DNA of 64,000 nt from Amorphophallus konjac (lineage: Eukaryota; Streptophyta; Magnoliopsida; Alismatales; Araceae). Under the pieces are notes generated by a model. That model was not told the DNA's origin and did not search any database. It was given only the letters and a program-made list of their open reading frames with translations. How positions within the stretch are numbered: the first letter of the stretch is position 1; each line of letters begins with the position of its first letter. The stretch covers positions 296,162,642 through 296,226,641 of the forward strand of contig CM040123.1 of assembly GCA_022559845.1 (NCBI GenBank), in the 5' to 3' direction. The position numbers and the translations under genes were made by a program. Shown here piece by piece: positions 34,961-45,638 of this stretch.

Positions 34961-35480
34961 TCTACATGCAAATTTATTCAATCATTCATCCATAATTATG
35001 TATGCATCTCTAGACATACTATCATGAAGTAGAATGCAGTGCAATCACATGTCCTACATGCATGACTATGCAGAAATTCAGATGCAATTATACATGACAT
35101 GATATGAATTGAAATGCAGTGCTGAGACAAACTCTTGATTCAGGGTACTAGGTGAAGGTTAATCCTCAACACATGGTATGGACTTTCAGACAGACTGAAT
35201 CTGTCCTTCCATCTCATATCATTTGATATACCTCTAAAATCAAGATAATTGATGTATGATATTAATGAAGTATTCACAAGTCAAGGTCTGAGCCTTTATT
35301 CAGAATCAACTAGCAGATAATTATTCTTAAACATATCAGATCATTTATTCAGTTCAGTGAATTGATACTAATCTATTCAGAGGAGTTATTCAAATATGAA
35401 TTTTCAAACAGACAAACCATTACTCTCAGAGCAAGAGCTAGAATTTTATTCAAAAAGCTCAATCAAGAATGAAATTGAGA
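34961..35480 (-). other. Copia non-coding spacer
   Basis: The sequence is AT-rich without supported frames. It continues the 3' untranslated region of the copia element. No envelope-like frame survives. Confidence 0.5.
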
Positions 35481-35914
35481 TTAGTCATCATGCTGAAATT
35501 TACATAAACCTAATTCTCTTCTCAAGAATTTGAATCTGTCATTACCGAGATGTTTAGTAAATATATCAGCTATCTATTTTTCAGATTCAATAAAGTGCAA
35601 TTCAATTTCATTTTTATTTACTTCATCCCTAATAAAATAGTGTTTTATTTCTATGTGCTTAGTCCTAGAGTGATGAACATGATTTTTAGTGAGTGATATA
35701 GCACTAGTATTATCACATAAAATTAGAATGCATCCCAATTTTATCTGATAATCAATACGTTGGTGCTTGATCCAGATTACCTGGGCTACACAGTTCCCAG
35801 CTGCAACATATTCTGCTTCAGCTGTGGATAGAGCAACATTGTGTTGCTTTTTAGAAGCCCATGTCACCAGACAACCACCTAGGTAATGGCAGTACCCACT
35901 AGTGCTTTTTCTAT
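35481..35914 (-). pseudogene. Copia RNase H
   Basis: The frame shows the copia RNase H patterns: VTWASKKQHNVALSTAEAEY, ILCDNTSAISLTKN and HHSRTKHIEIKHYFIRDEV. It ends with the ADIFTKHLG and KFLRREL block and a stop at 35481. The D residues (YTDADYEG just upstream, CDNTSA) and the E (AEAEY) are present. Stops separate it from RT at about 35912 and split the tail after FIESEK. Confidence 0.9.
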
Positions 35915-36735
35915 CTACCCTTCATAATCTGCATCAGTGTAGGCGATGAGGTCTAACTCACACTTAGCAGGATACCAAAGTCCTAGTTCTAGGGTGCCGG
36001 ATGGATACCTAAAAATCCTCTTAACAGCACTCAGATGTGACTCTTTAGGACTAGCATGAAACCTAGCACATAAGCATACAGAAAACTGGATATCAGGCCT
36101 AGAGACAGTGAGGTAAAGAAAGGATCCAATCATACCTCTGTATAATTTAGGATCTACACATTTACCTTTTGGGTCATCATCAAGATTAATTGATGTACCC
36201 ATGGGTGCAGAAATTTTCTTCAAGTTTTCCAATTTGACCACTCCGCTAGATTCCCCGTTACCAAAAAAACAAACTTTCTTCAATAGGTTTTTGATGTACT
36301 TGGACTGAGTTATGAATGTACCTTCTGTAGTCTGAGTTACCTGCAGTCCAAGAAATAGTTTTAGCTCACCCATTGAACTCATTTCAAATTCTTGTGTCAT
36401 TAAATCAAAAAATTTCTCACATAAAGTTGGGTTAGTTGAACCAAAGACAATATCATCTACATAGATTTGCACAATGATAATGTCAGGATTACATACCTTT
36501 GTAAACAAGGTTTGATCAACCTCACCTCTTGTGAACTTCTTTTCAGTGAGAAACATGCTAAGCCTGTCATACCAAGCTCTAGGAGCTTGTTTCAATCCAT
36601 AGAGAGCTTTGTTCAATTTATAAACATGATTAGGATAATCAATGCATTCAAAGCCAGGAGGATGCCTAAGAAATACATCCTCTTTTATTTCCCCATTAAG
36701 AAAATCATATTTTAAGCAAGTCCTTCAACCAGCAA
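35915..36735 (-). pseudogene. Copia reverse transcriptase, N-terminus deleted
   Basis: The frame covers FLNGEIKEDVFLRHPPGFE, NKALYGLKQAPRAWYDRL and the catalytic IVQIYVDDIVFGST. It continues through FLGLQVTQTTEGTFI and LYRGMIGSFLYLTVSRPDI to LIAYTDADYEG. It is open for 233 codons from 36616. Just upstream of CLKYDFLNGE the sequence jumps to the protease end (DEVLLVEG), so the first RT part and all of integrase are missing. Confidence 0.9.
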
Positions 36736-36960
36736 TACTTCATCAATACAACAGGTAGTACACTTACCCACCATACCTGACCAAATGATTTTTCCTTTGG
36801 TATTACCTCAAAAGGTGACCTGTCATGCACTCTTTTCGACCAGCATACAAAATTTTGCCTTGTCCCCAGTCATGTGCCTGGAGCAGCCACTGTCTAAGTA
36901 CCACATATTATGATTGGCTGTCAGGCATACCTGCAATGACAATTAAGCAGAAGAGTTTGA
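36736..36960 (-). pseudogene. Copia aspartic protease
   Basis: The motif WYLDSGCSRHMTGD lies at about 36850-36900, the usual Sirevirus/copia protease active site (DSG). Two stops follow close by. The region ends with DEVLLVEG at the deletion joint. In intact relatives the GAG-pre-integrase and integrase follow here. Confidence 0.85.
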
Positions 36961-37029
36961 AACCCAAAAACGTTTGGGCTCCATAACAGAAGTAACATTG
37001 TTCAAACATGACATCAAATGCTTTGGAAT

Positions 37030-37701
37030 TCACATCTGTTTGGGAATTGTTTGTATGGTGGATTTGTTTATTTTCTTCTTGTTGTTATTATTCTTTTCAA
37101 CATTAACAGCTTGAATCTTTCCTATTCTGTTCTGTGTCCTGACACCATTAGCAGATTCAACATGTTTGTGCCAGTGCCTAGGCCAATGAGCATTCATTGT
37201 AGTATAGCCAGTGGTGGTCCTAGGCTGAATATCACAACTGTGGTTTCTTGGATGTCTATACTTGACTTGCCCAAACCATTTCCCATCATGAGGTCTGAAA
37301 CTCTGACTAGGATGTGAATGATGAGCTGACCTTAAACTAGCTCTATCCCTGTCAGACCTACTGAATTGATGAGAATGTGTGAATTGGTATGAAGTGTAGG
37401 TTGGAGCTCTGGGATAGTAAGGTTGACCTGAGTTACTCTTGTTTGAGTCTTGTCTCATGAACACCTTAGGCCCACCTGAAGTATACATGGGTATAGATTG
37501 GGTCTTTTTCTGATTTTTCTGTGGAGACTTGGTGAACCTAATCTGTGTATTTGAAGGCTGACCTCTAACCTGAAATCTGCCCTGAGGTGTGAGACAGTTT
37601 GTGTTCACATGACTAGACACATCAATTTTCTGTTTACCCTTGTCCTTGGCACTAGGCATTTTGAAGTTAGCAGACTTTTTAGAATTATTTCCACTGCTCA
37701 T
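37030..37701 (-). pseudogene. Copia gag-to-protease linker
   Basis: The 223-codon frame is rich in Ser, Lys, Gln, His and Arg (SGNNSKKSANFKMPSAKDKG, HPSQSFRPHDGKWFGQVKY). It has no recognised fold. Its position between the gag coiled coil and the protease fits the long basic linker of Sirevirus polyproteins. It ends at a stop near 37030, before the protease. Confidence 0.6.
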
Positions 37702-38293
37702 TTTAATGAGAGGTCCTTTACCTTTTCTGCCACAAATGAGACAGTCTTGATTTCAAAATTCTTTTTAGCAGTCAGATTAAAGCCTAGCCCTTCTTTTCTA
37801 AAATTAACCTTAGTCCCCAAAAGAGCATTCAGGTTGTCAGTCCCTTGAGTCATGTTCTCAATAGTTTGTTGTTTGTCTTTGTTTTTTTTTCTAAATTCTC
37901 TACATTTTTCTTCAGCTCAATGTTTATTCCCAATACAACATCATATTTTTCGTTTACAATTTTCATTTTCTTATCAAAGTTCTATAATCTAAGCTTCAGA
38001 TCATCAACAACATTTTCCAGTCTTTCGTTTTCTTTTCTAGCATCAATCAAAGTAATTTTTATTTCATCAGATTCAGCACAAGATTTCTTTAAAACATCAT
38101 TTTCAATTTGAAGATAGGCAATTTTATTAGACAATGTGGTATCATTTATGATAGAATTAACTTTCCTTTTTAAATGCATATTCTCCTTTTTAACATCATC
38201 AAATTTATCAAGAAGTTCAGCATATGTATCCTCCCAATCAGAAATAGTGTAATTCTCAAAGGGAGAGATTACCATCTTCTTCATCACTTTCAC
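37702..38293 (-). pseudogene. Copia gag coiled-coil region
   Basis: The frame at 38293-37982 is helical and charged (YAELLDKFDDVKKENMHLKR, ENDVLKKSCAESDEIKI, ENERLENVVDDLK). Sirevirus gag typically has such a coiled coil after the zinc knuckle. It is broken by a stop at 37982 and continues less clearly to 37702. Confidence 0.7.
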
Positions 38294-38938
38294 TGTTCTT
38301 GGCCATTAGATAGATTTGGCTTCTTTCCTCTTCACTTTCAGAGGTGTAGCTGTGACTGCCCTCATCCTCGTCACTCCAAGTACTAATCATAGCCTTTCTG
38401 TTATTTTTCTTCATCTTTGGCTTTTCTTTTTGAAGCTCTGGACATTATGCCTTCAAGTGGCTAGATCTCCTACAATGATAAAAAACATTAGTATCATTCT
38501 TTTTGGCAGAATTAGATTTATACCTTGAATGTCTCCTGCCATCCGGATTTTTTCTTCTGAAATGTCTTCCTTCTTTTCTCAAGAATCTTTTAAACAAACA
38601 GGTCAGGATAGCAAACTGATCATTTTCAATTACTGTTCTAGAAGAGCTACTTCCACTGGATAACCCTTCGCTACTAGATGTTGCCTTCAATGCAATATGT
38701 TTCATCTTTTTCTCTGACTCATCTGATCGAGGGAGATTCATCTCATAGGCCATGAGAGAACCTATCAGCTCATCCACTGTTGTAGAGGCTAAATTCCTAG
38801 ACTCCTCAATCACAGTAGCCTTGGTGTGCCATATAGGAGTCAGAGATCGCAGAATTTTCCTCACCAACTCATAATCACTATAATTCTTACCCAAGCTTCT
38901 AAGGCTGTTGGTGATGACCATGAGGCGAGCATACATTT
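38294..38938 (-). pseudogene. Copia gag, middle part with zinc knuckle
   Basis: The frame continues gag codons from 44262 without a gap once element D and one TSD are removed (NITEM, then YARLMVITNSLRSLGKNY). It covers the UBN2-type gag core and a damaged zinc knuckle (FYHCRRSSHLKA, stop, CPEL). The first cysteine of the knuckle is changed and a stop breaks it. The acidic SEEERSQIYLMA block follows. Confidence 0.85.
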
Positions 38939-41537
38939 TGATGCGGGATGCTATGCAAACTGGGACTCTATGTGAAGACTAGACCAAGTGGACAACTAGA
39001 CCAGCAACTTTGCAATTGTTTGAACGGCGTAGACGCGACACCTAGAGTTCCCTAGAAGGAAGTTATGCCAAATAACAAGAAACTAAGCTCACAGGCGTCC
39101 CAAGAGAGGGAAGCACGCCGATCCGCACGGTTGAGAAACCGGCGAGTCTAGGGTGGGCAACTCCACACTCGTGACTCGGATGAGTCACGGGACGGTCACA
39201 CTCTCTCACTGTGGCAGTGATATATCAAATGTAAGAGCTAGACGCCTATGATCTCACAAGCAGCGGCGTCAAGAAACTATACTAAATAAGCAAGCTAAAC
39301 CAAGGAAGGAGCGGACGCATACCTTCACGCTCGGGGCGTGGGGGGAAGAAACCCGGCCAAGTCATACAACCACCCGGTACAAGAGATAAACAAGTACAAC
39401 CCAAACAACAATCCACTCCTCGCAGGGAGATAAAAGGCTACACAGCGATCTGGGGGTCGTGCGAAGTGGGGTGACGGGCCATGGGTCGGTGTAGCTAGTC
39501 GTCCACGAACCGCTGTGAACCAATACGAACAGGGACTAGCGGCAAGGATGGCGTGTTGTGGGGGCCGAGGAAGGCGCCAACATCCCTGGAGGTACGCTGT
39601 AGTGTATGACTAGTCTCAGCGATGAAGCTGGAAGTTGACGGCGCTGGCAGGGACCTCCGGGATAGCCTCGAGCGGAGGGCAGAATGCAGGCCGGTCTGCG
39701 CACGCGTAGGGAAACACCAGGAAGATGAGCCCGGTACGCCACCTTCGGCGCGTCCGCTGGTTATGAAACTTGGCGTGGACACTGAGGAGGATGTCCCAGG
39801 GATGTCGGTCAAATGACGACTGAAACGGAGCACTGTGGTAGCCTTGGCGAATTTTCAAATAGACCCTGCGCAATCAGGACTGTGTGCGGGTAGCCGGACA
39901 AGGGACCAAAGATGGGGCTGGAACTGGGGCTTCCTAGAGGCGAATGGGGTGGGATTTTCTCTGGTGGATAGCTGATAGACGTAGGATGATTGGGTAGCAG
40001 TGGCGGGGTGGTGTGTAGTGGATGTTTTTGGGCGTGGGAAGTGAAAACAGGTGGTGATCAGTTCTGCAGTTCAATGCAGTCAGAACTGAGAGCTAAGAAG
40101 GTGGATGGGGTAAGCAAGGAAAAGGGGCTTAGGAGAATGCAAGAAACTTTTGAAGGATGCGGTTTGACATAAATAAGAAGTGCTCAAAATTTCAGAGCAT
40201 TTGGAGACGTTTTTGGGGACGTCCCTTTGGAAGAGTTTTAGCACTATTCCGGCAGGACTGCACAGGGACAGTTCGTGCAACAAAAAGGGCTCTAAATGGA
40301 ACTTCGTGGACACAGCGAGTTTCAGTGCGAGATTTTTCAGGGAGATGGAGGACATGTAGAGGAAGAAAAGTGAAGAAGAGGTTGAAGTGATAAAAGGTCA
40401 GGAAGGGGGCCTACCAAGGTGATCTTTAGGGTTCAGATTTTATGCAGGTCTGCACAGGGGCAGCCAGCGCAGGTAAACGGATTACAAAGGGAATTTTCGC
40501 AAATGGACGAATTTTGGCATGGGGTTTTCGGGAGTGTCTTGGGGACAGGGAGAGGAAGAAAAGTCAAGAAGAGGCTGAGGGGATATGAGGACGGGAAGGA
40601 AGGGTTCCAGCCTGATCTTTGCGGCCCACTTCTACAGGCAGACAACCAAGACTGGGCAGCAAGGGCTATCTTCCCGAACTTGTAGCAACCTTTGATCCAT
40701 GAACTCCGGACATGAGGAGAGGTTGGAGAAGTCACCTCCCAGAAGAGTGAGCAGCAAGAAACCTGTAATAGACCTTAGGAGTCGCTCCCAATGGAAGAGG
40801 AAGAGGGAGAGGAGAGATAGAGGATGTCACACCCTAGAGGGGAGGGGAGGAAGAAGAAGGAAAGGCTCTTGGCAAATTTCTAATTTCATTCATTCATCAA
40901 ATCCCTCAAGGGGGGGAATACATGATAATATATAGAGTTTGGGATCCACCTTCCCTCCTTGGAGTTTGAATTTGAATCCATTTGAAATGGGGTCCATCAT
41001 TGCTCCTTGGAGTTTGTGTTTAATCCATTTGAAATTTAAATTCTATGGGCTCCATCTTCCCTCCTTGGAGTTTGGATTTGAACCCATTTGAAATTTAAAT
41101 TCTATGGGCTCCATCATTGCTCCTTGGAGTTTGTGTTTGACCCATTTGAAATTTAAATTCTATGGGCTCCATTCTCCCTCCTTGGAGTTTGAATTCGAAC
41201 CCATTTGAAATTTGAAATCCCAAAATGATGCAAACCTAAATACATGCCAAAGACACACCTAAGACGTACACAATATAAAATACGACCAAGTACGTACAAA
41301 ATATCAAATACGTACAAAATTTAAATACGACCCAAATATGTACAAAATACAAATATGACCCAAATATGTACAAAATACATGTACGTACAAAAATACGTAC
41401 TAAAGTGTCAAAGCTCCGGGGGAGACTCCAGACTGTCCCCCGGCCACAAAGAGGTCGGTGTCGACCGAGTCGTGCTGTGTGTCCGGTAGCGGCGGCTCTC
41501 TGAGTCAAGCCGTATTCTTGCTCGGGTGTCCTCACCA
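38939..41537 (-). repeat. Element D 3' LTR (2599 bp)
   Basis: The LTR carries the superfamily hairpins (CGGTTGAGAAACCG at about 39139 and GTGACTC-GGAT-GAGTCAC at about 39172) and the CTCC/GGAG block near 39415. It also has a 59-bp tandem repeat at 40940-41221 and TACGTACAAAATA repeats at 41270-41400. The frame at 39495-39833 is shared with the other LTR and has no family resemblance. Confidence 0.9.
40940..41221. repeat. Five 59-bp tandem units in D LTR
   Basis: Each unit has CTCCTTGGAGTTTG, an inverted CTCC/GGAG pair, then a CCATTTGAAAT block. The same array is in the right LTR at 43694-43977. Confidence 0.85.
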
Positions 41538-41603
41538 ATTCTCCCCGGGTGGGAAGAACTCGACCTTGTCGAGTAAGGGTCTCTGTCGCTCTGATACCAA
41601 ATT
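41538..41603 (-). other. Element D interior: PPT, pol-tail scrap and PBS
   Basis: On the minus strand the order is AAT, the PBS TTGGTATCAGAG, GCGACAGAGACCC, a GTCGAGTTCTTCCC stretch, then CCGGGGAGAAT before the LTR. The middle equals the last codons of E pol (59290-59345). The PBS exactly matches the initiator tRNA-Met complement at 41588-41599. Confidence 0.93.
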
Positions 41604-44261
41604 TGATGCGGGACGCTATGCGAACTGGGACTCTATGTGAAGACTCGACCAAGTGGACAACTAGACCAGCAACTTTGCAATTGTTTGAACGGCGTAGACG
41701 TGACAACTACAGTTCCCTAGAAGGAAGTTATGCCAAATAACAAGAAACTAAGCTCACAGGCGTCCCAAGAGAGGGAAGCACGCCGATCTGCACGGTTGAG
41801 AAACCGGTGAGTCTATGGTGGGCAACTCCACACTCGTGACTCGGATGAGTCACGGGACGGTCACACTCTCTCACCGTGGCAGTGATATATCAAATGTAAG
41901 AGCTAGGCATCTATGATCTCACAAGTAGCGGCGTCAAGAAACTATACTAAATAAGCAAGCTAAACCAAGGAAGGAGCAGACGCATACCTTCACGCTCGGG
42001 GCATGGGGGAAAGAAACCTGGCCAAGTCACACAACCACCCGGTACAAGAGATAAACAAGTACAACCCAAACAACAGCCCACTCCTCGAAGGGAGGTAAAA
42101 GGCTACACAGCGATCCGGGGGTTGTGCGAAGTGGGGTGACGGGCCATGGGTCGGTGTAGCTCGTCGTCCACGAACCGCTGTGAACCAATACGAACAGGGA
42201 CCAGCGGCAAGGATGGCGCGTTGTGGGGGCCGAGGAAGGCGCCAACGTCCCTGGAGGTACGCTGTAGTGTATGACGAGTCTCAGCGATGAAGCTGGAAGT
42301 TGACGGCGCCGGCAGGGACCTCCGAGATAGCCTCGAGCGGAGGGCAGAATGCAGGCCGGTCTGCGTGCGCGTAGGGAAACAGCATGAAGATGAGCCCGGT
42401 ACACCACCTTCAACACGTCCGCTGGTTATGAAACTTGGTGTGGACACTGAGGGGGATGTCCCAGAAATGTCGGTCAAGCAGCGACTGAAACGGAGCACTG
42501 TGGTAGCCTTGGCAAATTTTGAAATAGACCCTGCGCAATCGGGACTATGTGCTGGTAGCCGGACAAAGGACCAAAGATGGGGCTGGAACCGGGGCTTCCT
42601 AGAGGCGAATGGGGCAGGATTTTCTCTGGTGGATAGCTGATAGACGTAGGATGATTGGGTAGCAGTGGCGGGGTGGTGTGCAGTGGATGTTTTTGGGCGT
42701 GGAAAGTGAAAATAGGTGGTGCTCAGTTCTTCAGTTCAATGCTGTCAGAACTGAGAGCTATGAAAGTGGATGGGGTAAGCAAGGAAAAGGGGCTTAGGAG
42801 AATGCAATAAAATTTTGAAGGATGGGGTTGGACATAACTAAGAAGTGCTCAAAATTTCAGAGCATTTGGAGACGTTTTTGGGGACGTCCCTTTGAAGGAG
42901 TTTTAGCACTGTTCCGGCAGGACTGCACAGGGACAGTTCGAGCAACAAAAAGGGCTCTAAATGGAAGTTCGTGGACACGGCGAGTTTCAGTGCGAGATTC
43001 TTTGGGGCAATGCAGGACATGTAGAGGAAGAAAAGTGAAGAATGGCTCAGTCCTTTACCTCTGGCAAAGGGCGCATTCTCCCACTCGTCCCTAGGCAGGG
43101 TTTCCTATTAAAAAAAGAAAAGTGAAGAAGAGGTTGAAGTGATCAGATGTCGAGAAGGGGGCGTACCAAGGTGATCTTCAGGGTTCAGATTTTATGCAGG
43201 TCTGCACAGGGGCAGCCAGCGCAGGTAAAAAGATTACAAAAGGAATTTTCGCTAATGGATGAATTTTGGCATGGGGTTTTTGGGAGTGTCTTGGGGACAG
43301 GGAGAGGAAGAAAAGTCAAGAAGAGGCTGAGGGGATATGAGGATGGGAAGGAAGGGTTACAACCTGATCTTTGCGGCCCAATTCTGCAAGCAGACAACCA
43401 AGACTGGGCAGCAAGGGCTATCTTTCCCGAACTTGTAGCAACCTTTGATCCATGAACTCCGGACATGAGGAGAGGTTGGGGAAGTCGCCTCCCAGTAGAG
43501 TGAGCAGCAAGAAACCTATAATAGACCTTAGGAGTCGCTCCAAGGGAAGAGGAAGAGGGAGAGGAGAGATAGAGGGTGTCACACCCAAGAGGGGAGGGGA
43601 GGAAGAAGAAGGAAATGCTCTTGGCAAATTTCTAATTTCATTCATTCATCAAATCCCTCAAGGGGGGGAATACATGATAATATATAGAGTTTGGGATCCA
43701 CCTTCCCTCCTTGGAGTTTGAGTTTGAATCCATTTGAAATGGGCTCCATCATTGCTCCTTGGAGTTTGTGTTTGACCCATTTGAAATTTAAATTCTATGG
43801 GCTCCATCTTCCCTCCTTGGAGTTTGGATTTGAACCCATTTAAAATTTAAATTATATGGGCTCGATCATTGCTCCTTGGAGTTTTTGTTTGACCCATTTG
43901 AAATTTAAATTCTATGGGCTCCATTCTCCCTCCTTGGGGTTTGAATTCGAACCCATTTGAAATTTGAAATCCCAAAATGATGCAAACCCAAATACATGCC
44001 AAAGACACACCTAAGACGTACACAATACAAAATACAACCAAGTACGTACAAAATACCAAATATGTACAAAATACAAATACGACCCAAATATGTACAAAAT
44101 ACATGTACGTACAAAAATACGTACTAAAGTGTCAAACCTCTGGGGGAGACTCCAGACTGTCCCCCAGCCACAAAGAGGTCGGTGTCGACCGAGTCGTGCT
44201 GTGTGTCCGGTACCGGCGGCTCTCTGAGTCGAGCCGTATTCTTGCTCGGGTGTCCTCACCA
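41604..44261 (-). repeat. Element D 5' LTR (2658 bp)
   Basis: It is nearly identical to 38939-41537. The main difference is a 74-bp insert at 43041-43114 with 13-bp flanking repeats, plus small changes. It ends at the TSD CATTT and the copia gag codons. Confidence 0.9.
43041..43114 (+). mobile_element. 74-bp retroposed insert (SINE or LINE end), 13-bp TSD
   Basis: The insert is absent from the other D LTR at the matching position (about 40373). AAGAAAAGTGAAG occurs at 43028-43040 and 43115-43127. The insert ends TTCCTATTAAAAA, an A-tail. Long TSDs and an A-tail are the marks of L1-type reverse transcription at the target. The source family is not recognised. It could be a 5'-truncated SINE or LINE. 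Confidence 0.75.
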
Positions 44262-44678
44262 CATTTCAGTGATATTCTCATTCTGCTTCATCTTGAAAGC
44301 CTCATACTCCGTGACCAGCATGTTTGCCTTGGTCTCCCTTACTTGTGAAGTTCCCTCACAAATCACTTCAAGTTTATCCCACATCTCTTTCGCTGTAGCG
44401 CAGGATGAGATCCTAGAAAATTATGTGGGATGTAAAGCACACTGGATGGCGTTGATAGCACTCCGGTTAAGTGTAGACTTTCGGATCTCCTATCGTGTCC
44501 ATAATTCCTCATTCTCAGACAAATTGAATGGACCCTTGCTGACAACCTTCCATATTTCATAGTCTTTAGCTCTCAGAAATACCTGCATACGGTTCTTCCA
44601 ATAGGAATAGTTAGAACCGTCAAAGTAGGGCGACTTACTTGTTGAATGACCTTCGACTGTTAACCCTCTAGCATCCAT
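44262..44678 (-). pseudogene. Copia gag N-terminal part
   Basis: The start ATG at 44678 gives MDARGLTVEGHSTSKSPYFD and SNYSYWKNRMQVFLRAKDYE, the usual opening of Sirevirus/copia gag. A stop at 44488 and another near 44412 break it. The frame then goes on (SCATAKEMWDKLEVICEGTS) to NITEM, where element D interrupts. It lies 57 bases inside the 5' LTR and PBS. Confidence 0.88.
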
Positions 44679-44722
44679 AATGGATATCTCTTCAGGATGT
44701 TAGTCCCTACAGAAGAGTTAGA

Positions 44723-44733
44723 CTCTGATACCA
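44723..44733 (-). other. Primer binding site of the copia element
   Basis: The minus strand reads TGGTATCAGAG, two bases from the 5' LTR edge at 44736. It matches the initiator tRNA-Met. Confidence 0.92.
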
Positions 44734-44735
44734 AG

Positions 44736-45638
44736 TGTTAAGTAGATCTAGAGAGGAGTGAATAGATCTTTCCCCTTTAAAATTGATAGAACTAACTGAT
44801 ATATGCAGAATTCAAAATTACTTACTATCAACAACCAAAGTAATCACAGAACATTCAACTCATAGATCAAAATCAGTTTGCAAAGATATCAGTAGATATA
44901 GTGACTGACTTAATTGCCAATTGATCTATTGTACATCAGTGAACTTGGAAGAGGTACCTGGAGGAGGTTCGACTCTAGGAGACTCCTCACACAAGTGATT
45001 CACCTTCCAGGTAGGCGTGACCTACCCTTTGTGTGGAATCCTTTTATATACCTTCTTCTAGCTCACGAATGAATAAGAAATCCAGTAGTTAATTCAGACA
45101 GTTCAGTAGGGAAAATATGCAGCAAACACACTTACACTAGCAACCACAGACACAAGGAATTTTAGGTGGTTCGATATCCTCAGAGATCTACGTCCACCAC
45201 TTACTCAAATGAGTAAGGCTTCACTGCTGAGCTTTATAGCTTGCTACGGCTGATCCACAGCTTTGGGGAACAAGTTCCCTACGTACAGACGCTGACCCTT
45301 ACAGCTTTAGCTCACTAGAGGAATCTTCCTCTGCCGCTGGGCAATACAGCTTGGCCAACCGCTGACTTACAACTTTAACAATCCGCTGACACACAGCTTG
45401 AGTAAATAAAGGTTTGTAAAACAGATCAAAGAAATTAAGAAAACATGAGAATGTAGCTCTGAATTGAGCGGAGTGGTTCTGGTTTTGAACCAGGAACAAG
45501 GAACATAAAACACACTCACTCAATAGAACTCCAACGCACTGCTCTTTCCTCAATTCTATCCTTTCTCCTTCAAACCGATCAGCCTCACTCAAGTATCTTC
45601 ACTACTCTCAATTTCAGTTCGCTGGATGCTCACTTTTC
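44736..45638 (-). repeat. Copia 5' LTR, first segment
   Basis: It is collinear with 31220-32120 of the other LTR and is cut at CACTTTTC. The LTR resumes at 56113 with a second TTTTC. Confidence 0.92.

Larger units (their letters stand above)
38939..44261 (-). mobile_element. Element D: two 2.6-kb LTRs with a 66-bp interior, TSD CATTT
   Basis: The left LTR is 38939-41537 and the right is 41604-44261. Both run TGATGCGGGA to CCTCACCA on the plus strand. CATTT occurs at 38934-38938 and 44262-44266. The 66-bp interior (41538-41603) holds only the PPT, about 40 bases of former pol tail and the PBS. No gag, pol or normal leader is present. The LTRs belong to the E family. The element sits in the copia gag. 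Confidence 0.93.

Noticed and set aside
39495..39833. 112-codon frame in D LTR, also present at 42103-42498
   Set aside because: Its presence in both copies follows from LTR duplication. Several frames overlap on both strands, and no family is recognised.
38939..44261. Tandem LTR duplication by unequal recombination instead of an inserted element
   Set aside because: A tandem made from a larger element at this site would need a full interior or a single LTR at the joint. The exact CATTT TSD and the PBS-to-PPT joint fit better with integration of an already deleted element. It cannot be fully excluded without other copies.
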